A stretch of 64,000 nucleotides of DNA from Polytrichum commune. Lineage: Eukaryota > Streptophyta > Polytrichopsida > Polytrichales > Polytrichaceae. The position numbers were made by a program, and so were the translations under genes. Below the pieces are notes generated by a model. That model had not been told where the DNA came from. It searched no databases and worked only from the letters and a program-made list of their open reading frames with translations. The first letter of the stretch is position 1, and the number at the start of each line of letters is the position of its first letter. Of the stretch, positions 59,420 through 64,000 are shown piece by piece. The stretch spans positions 17,794,001-17,858,000 of the forward strand of contig OX485809.1 of NCBI GenBank assembly GCA_950295325.1. The letters are read 5' to 3'.

Positions 59420-59725
59420 AACCCTTGAACGCTCATGCAACCTGAAATGCGTCGCCAACTAGTATTCTAGGTTTGTGACCCACTAGGTGGCAATCTACGT
59501 GGATGGAAGGTATCTACTGGTGTAGGGTGGTGGCCACTATCATGTGGGCCAAAATAACGTATAAAAACCTCATAATCCAAGCAAGTGGGATTCGTTTGTT
59601 GGGTTGGCATTGCTTGTTTTGGGAGGCGGGTCCATGTGTTGCCCAAATGCGGGAGACAAATTGAGGAGCTAAATTAGGCACCCAATATCTTTCACATATG
59701 ATGCCCAATTTGGGTGCGTTTTTTT
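59420..59725 (+). repeat. Dispersed repeat R2, copy 2
   Basis: Plus-orientation partner of 47870-48190. It begins within ~10 bases of the end of an R1 copy, so R1 and R2 could be parts of one larger element; the other R2 copy, however, has no adjacent R1. Confidence 0.65.
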
Positions 59726-60055
59726 CCCCTTAGGGCAAGGTGACGGTTGTGCATAACTTGACCTGATGGATTTGGAAAACAATGAGTGCACATGTTGCTT
59801 GCTCCATGAAAAAGGGAAAATCTCCCAAAATGACTCGATGTGGCCCCTCCGACCTTGAGGGTGATGGGCTTCAGCTAAATTTGCTTAACAAAACCCCAAA
59901 TTTTTGGGAGTAGCTCATTTGTCATCCCACAGAACATGTTATGGCATGTTACATTTGATTATGTTTTTCTTTGACAGGGGATTCCAATGCACCAAAATAT
60001 GTCTTATGCAAATTCCATGTGCATCGGTTATAAGGGGTTCAAAGATTGTAACTAA

Positions 60056-61187
60056 GGGGCGGTTTACACTATGGACCATGAAGTCGTCCCACGTAAGAGG
60101 CCTATTTTGCGTGGGACGACTTCATGGGACGACTTCCATGGTCCGAGTTACTAAAATATTAGTTTTCATGGTTCATGGGCCCTTCACTAGGTGTAAACCA
60201 AATGTGGACCATGAAGAATGACCATGCACCAAAAAGTGGAGGTGCTGATTTTTTAATACATGCCCAAAATGGGCAATTTTGAAGAAAATTAAGTTTGATC
60301 ATTCCTTGTCTTCTCTTGGGCTTCACTTGTCTTCACTTCTTGTTAAATGTGTCGAAGATGTGGCTTGCAAATCTTCTCACAACAATTTTTTTTAAATAAA
60401 ATAAAATGAGCAATTTAATTTGTACATGTGACATGTAATTTACATGTGACATGTACTTTGTGTTGTCACTACACTAAATAGGATATTTAGTGTTTGATTA
60501 TATTTAATGTTGTTACCACCCTACCTTGCTCAACACTAATTTTCAATTCTTTGATAATTAATGTTAGAAGATTTCCCATTGCACTTCTTTTGACTACCCT
60601 GATCTACAATCACTAAACCACTACAAATTTTCTTTTTTGTTTTGCAACTGCATTTTGTAAGAATATTGGGGTGTGTAATATACCGTTAGAAAGGTATTTT
60701 CAAGACCTTTCCAACGGTATATTACAAGCCCCAAAATTCCAAACATTACATTTGGTAGACCAAAAAAACAAATCTGCACTTGAATTCTTGAGTTCTAGAT
60801 GTCCCGCGTTGTTTGGTGAAACACGTGTGAGCCGGTTTAAGGGGTAGGGCAAGGTAGTGTTGGTATGTCTCATGGGCTATGGTATAATTAAGGTGCTTAG
60901 AAGGTAGATTCATTAAAAATTTATTGAAATGGTATTTCTCTGTCATGGGCCCTTGCTTTTTCCTACCAGACCACCTCTCTTGCCTCTCTCAACACCAAAA
61001 CCCGTTGGACCATGTCAGTGCATTTATTAGGCCTTAAAAATTATATTTTGGGGACCTCGACCTCCATGGTCCCTCTGCCATTTTTTCCTTAGTGTAAACC
61101 GAAGTTGTCCCGGGAGAACTTCAACAGCCAATCAGCTGCCTTGCAGAGCCCTGGTCCAACTTCATGGTCCATAGTGTAAACCGCCCC
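60056..61187. mobile_element. PIF/Harbinger-type MITE family A, copy 2 (long)
   Basis: 1132 bp, flanked by TAA at 60053-60055 and 61188-61190. The terminal inverted repeats are perfect over ~29 bases, starting GGGGCGGTTTACACTATGG. The GGTTTACAC word recurs in both subterminal regions, as transposase-binding repeats often do. A hairpin close to the left end pairs GAAGTCGTCCCACG (60080-60093) with its complement at 60110-60123. The middle (about 60340-60930) is absent from copy 1 and contains the separate hairpin at 60661-60739. No coding capacity. Confidence 0.9.
60661..60739. repeat. Long hairpin inside MITE family A copy 2
   Basis: Arms 60661-60695 and 60705-60739 are 35 bases with about four mismatches (one in the inner 21), around a 9-base loop ATTTTCAAG. 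The inner arm is GTAATATACCGTTAGAAAGG. It may be a tiny foldback element inserted into the MITE or a small-RNA-like hairpin. Confidence 0.85.
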
Positions 61188-61739
61188 TAACTCTTGAGTC
61201 TTAACCAACACATGCGCATGGTGTTTTGGATTGTATATGTATGTGAGCTGCATGCTTTCTTTTTCTCTTTAGTGAATTGTGTTAAAAGTAATCCTATCTA
61301 ATATCAACTCATTCTTTAGTGCACTTTTCATCTTAGTTGAATGCCTTATGTAGATTTGAGTTGAAAATATACAATTTGGATGCCATTGGATTCAAATACA
61401 CACTTAGTAATGTGATCATTTATGCCACATTTAGTGTATTTTTCTCTTCCCTAGCATAAGGCAATGTAGAATATAAAGCACAAGACTATACGTATTAAAA
61501 AACATATAAATATATTTTGACTTGTTGAGGTTCATATGAACTGTATATTTGGCTATAAATTTAGCCCCCTTAAACTTTTCATGGGTAAGGTGTTGGTCTT
61601 GGGTGGGGGTGTTGGTTTCAACAAATCTATCTTACTTGGACAAAGCACTTATAAACTCCAACGCCCTCTACGACTTTTTTTTGTTTGTCAATTGCCATTG
61701 TCTAGAATAAGGTAGATGGGTCTTAAATGGTTACTTATC

Positions 61740-62085
61740 CCAACTATCCCACGTACCCTCCCTAAAATATGAAATACGTGATTAGTACAAGATGGTTAGC
61801 AATTCCAGATTGAGGTTATAGCCGTTTTCCTCATAGCTCTCAAAGCTCATATGATAATCTCCTTCATTATCAATAGAAGGACTCTTGTGCTTATTTAAAG
61901 GTCGTACAAGTCACCCAATCATGTTGACCATTGGGTTCATAATGGATATCATATTTTGAGCATGCAGTCCAATGTCTTTTGAACACATGTTTTTTTTATA
62001 CTTGTTATTGGAGCCGCACCAAACCATGAACCATTCAAATATAGGTGTCCTATTAAGAAAAGTAACCAAATAAGGGTTGTCTACC
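61740..62085 (+). repeat. Dispersed repeat R1, plus copy
   Basis: CCTAAAATATGAAATACGTG, AGTACAAGATGGTTAGCAA, AAAGCTCATATGATAATC, TTATTGGAGCCGCACCAAAC, ATTCAAATATAGGTGTCC and AAGTAACCAAATAAGG occur in order. Confidence 0.72.
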
Positions 62086-63023
62086 CTACATCTCTGGATT
62101 GGGGGTGGATCTAATTCCCATGTCTTTAGCCTTGAACTTTAGTGTTGCCCTTATTGTGCCGTTTTTGTAGTACTTGGTGATGGAACTTTTGCAAACGACA
62201 ATAGGTTGCACTACAACAATACAACTTGGTGGTTTTCTCAAATTTGGTGGGTTTAAAAATCAAGTACGATTGTTACGGTATTTAGTGTGGTCCCCCCTCC
62301 ATGCTAATTTCAACACGAGAACTATCATTGGGTACCATATGTCCTTCTTAAAGGTTGAACTACCAACCTTTGATCGACATTCACATACTTATTTTTAGTC
62401 CACCCACACTAATTTCTCCATCTAAGTTGATATATTTGAGAAAATTGAAAGGAAATAGGTAGGTACACTTGAACTTCCAAGATGTGTTTTCAAAGTAGGG
62501 CACTTGTAATTAAAGCCAAACATTGGAAGAGTAATAAACATTTAGAACTGTAATTTGGAGGTCATTAGATAAGGAAAAAATAAACAAAAATTGAGAGGTG
62601 ATATGAAGGAACGATAAGACTAATGATTTTTTTTTTCTCCAAATTCTCAAGAGAGCACCGCTGCCTTCAACCATTGGAGCGATGGGAGCCACATATGGAT
62701 GATAATACAATAATTTCATCCAAATGATTATACACATTCATCCAAACGAGGCGATTTCATCACGTTTCTATGATTTTTTGGGGCTCTACTAAGGAGAGAA
62801 GGGTTGAATAAGTAGCGGTGAGAATGACATTGAGAGAGTAAAAAGGCAAGCAAGAAGGCTTCTCCTTGAAGTTCGGTCCAAAGTTGTGTGCACATAAAGA
62901 AAGACATGTGGAGTCCACTTGTTGGCACCGGATTTGACCCAAAATAAGATACGGAAATTATGGGAGTTGGTGAAAGTTGAATGGGTGGTTCAATACACAT
63001 GCATTTGGGCAACTATCCATTAA
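62086..63023. other. AT-rich intergenic DNA
   Basis: Nothing recognised; short open frames only. Confidence 0.4.
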
Positions 63024-63680
63024 AGAGAGAGAGAAAAGAATATTTATCGCATACAAACGTACCTCTCCTCATTCATCCAACATTAAATCCTTGAAATAGT
63101 ATGCAGTCTAAAAGGTTATTAACATTGATTGTCCCAATTCGTGCGTGCAGTACTAGTTCTCGAAACATGCACTATTTTGCCAAGTCTCAAAATTAGTGAG
63201 GGTTGATTTTTTATTTTATTTTTATTTTGTCTTCAGTTGAGTGATACTGAATTCATGAACACATGTTCATTTACCATTCCTTTCAAGATAATTAGTGTGT
63301 ATTCAAAGGTGCTTGTGGAGTGATAAAAATTTTTCTATGCAAACTCATGCTTGTCAGTAAATAACGCCGTGATGAATAGTATTGCTACTCTTAGTGAATA
63401 GCGTCGAGATGAACTTCAGTGGATTCTACATCCTTTGGTGGCACTAATTTCATAGTGTAATGAGATTCAATATCACCACACTCGTTGTTAGCCCTCCCTC
63501 GCTTATTGGGATACTCAGTGTACTTTTGATTAATTTGACACCAAAGTTAGCTTTAAAGCCCTTGAATTAATTTAGACCAAGTCACTTGAGATGAATTGAC
63601 CACAAACCGATAGGGTTCAAGTTCTCATGTTGGATGGATAAGAAGTATACTTATATGCAATGTTTCCCTCTCTCCTTATT
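63024..63680. mobile_element. MITE family B, copy 3, split by a family E insertion
   Basis: The left end (TTATCGCATACAAACG...CTCATTCATCCAACAT) and right end (ATGTTGGATGGATAAGAAGT...TTTCCCTCTCTCC) are inverted. The family B sequence stops near 63121 and resumes near 63523 with TTAGCTTTAAAG(C/A)CC, matching the uninterrupted order in the copy at 26541-26789. The ~400-base gap is a family E element. Confidence 0.65.
63122..63522. mobile_element. MITE family E, copy 2, nested
   Basis: Left CATTGATTGTCCCAATTCGT, right inverted TTATTGGGATACTCAGTG. The interior aligns with 40433-40847 for most of its length. Confidence 0.65.
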
Positions 63681-64000
63681 CATCCATCCACAAGTGACAT
63701 GTTGATACCCACCCTTCTTCGAACCCACAAAAATACTTGGCATTTTATGTAGTAACATAAAAAAAAAATCTACATGTCAAGCTATTGCATATTAAGCCTT
63801 CATATATTGAAATTTGGAATCCTTCGAGGTTTCAAATTTCAAGCTATTGCATATTGGTCTATATGAGAGTTTGTACAAGTCCACAACAAGAACTTCAACT
63901 AGTTTTCACTTTGTTTGAGAGATGAAAATTGTATTTCACACAACCAACCACAAAGAGAAGAAAAAAAGCACTACTATGTGTCATAAATTGGTGATTACTT
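63681..64000. other. AT-rich intergenic DNA at window end
   Basis: Contains a short direct repeat TCAAGCTATTGCATATT at about 63777 and 63838. Nothing else is recognised. Confidence 0.4.

Noticed and set aside
1-61187. Idea that the Harbinger transposase here mobilises the family A and F MITEs
   Set aside because: Target class agrees (TAA), but the terminal sequences differ beyond the first few bases, so the sequence does not support a direct link.
34800-62085. R1 repeats considered as solo LTRs
   Set aside because: No TG...CA ends, no 5-bp duplications seen and no primer-binding or polypurine sites next to them.

Overview
This is a plant nuclear window. The main evidence is a complete 20-exon gene for plastid starch synthase IV (13573-25311). 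It has a Ser-rich transit peptide, a long coiled coil and a glycosyltransferase family 5 catalytic region, all assembled here by splice phase. The remaining ~52 kb is transposable-element sequence. Short GT-AG introns, long AT-rich intergenic DNA and a land-plant-type starch synthase point to an embryophyte. The mix of elements makes a non-seed plant plausible, but I cannot name a species.

Layout. (1) 1-7209: the right part of a GC-rich PIF/Harbinger DNA transposon with its two expected genes intact and convergent, a Myb/SANT-like (trihelix) protein and a DDE transposase. The right end reads GGGCCC followed by TAA, and the base composition drops sharply to AT-rich there. The left end is outside the window. 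(2) 7213-12720: AT-rich intergenic DNA with a few tandem duplications. (3) 12721-13572: upstream region of the starch synthase gene, with a GC-rich cluster of AGGCTCGG motifs. (4) 13573-25311: SS4; intron 1 carries about three copies of a ~300-bp tandem repeat. (5) 25312-64000: no intact gene found. It holds a decayed 5'-truncated LINE whose RNase H catalytic acids have mutated at CpG sites (42330-44056), a three-copy tRNA-derived SINE family, at least six families of small terminal-inverted-repeat elements (MITEs), a seven-copy dispersed repeat of unknown class, tandem duplications, microsatellites and G-rich homopolymer tracts.

How the parts relate. SS4 is the only host gene, and its product would elongate or initiate starch-granule glucans in the plastid using ADP-glucose. 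The Harbinger transposase and its Myb-like partner would act together on element ends. The window also contains several non-coding elements with TAA target duplications typical of PIF/Harbinger, but their terminal repeats differ from those of the coding element, so a direct mobilising relation is only a hypothesis. I did not find a convincing new multi-gene system. The unusual content lies in the repeat families, the foldback hairpins and the motif cluster upstream of SS4.
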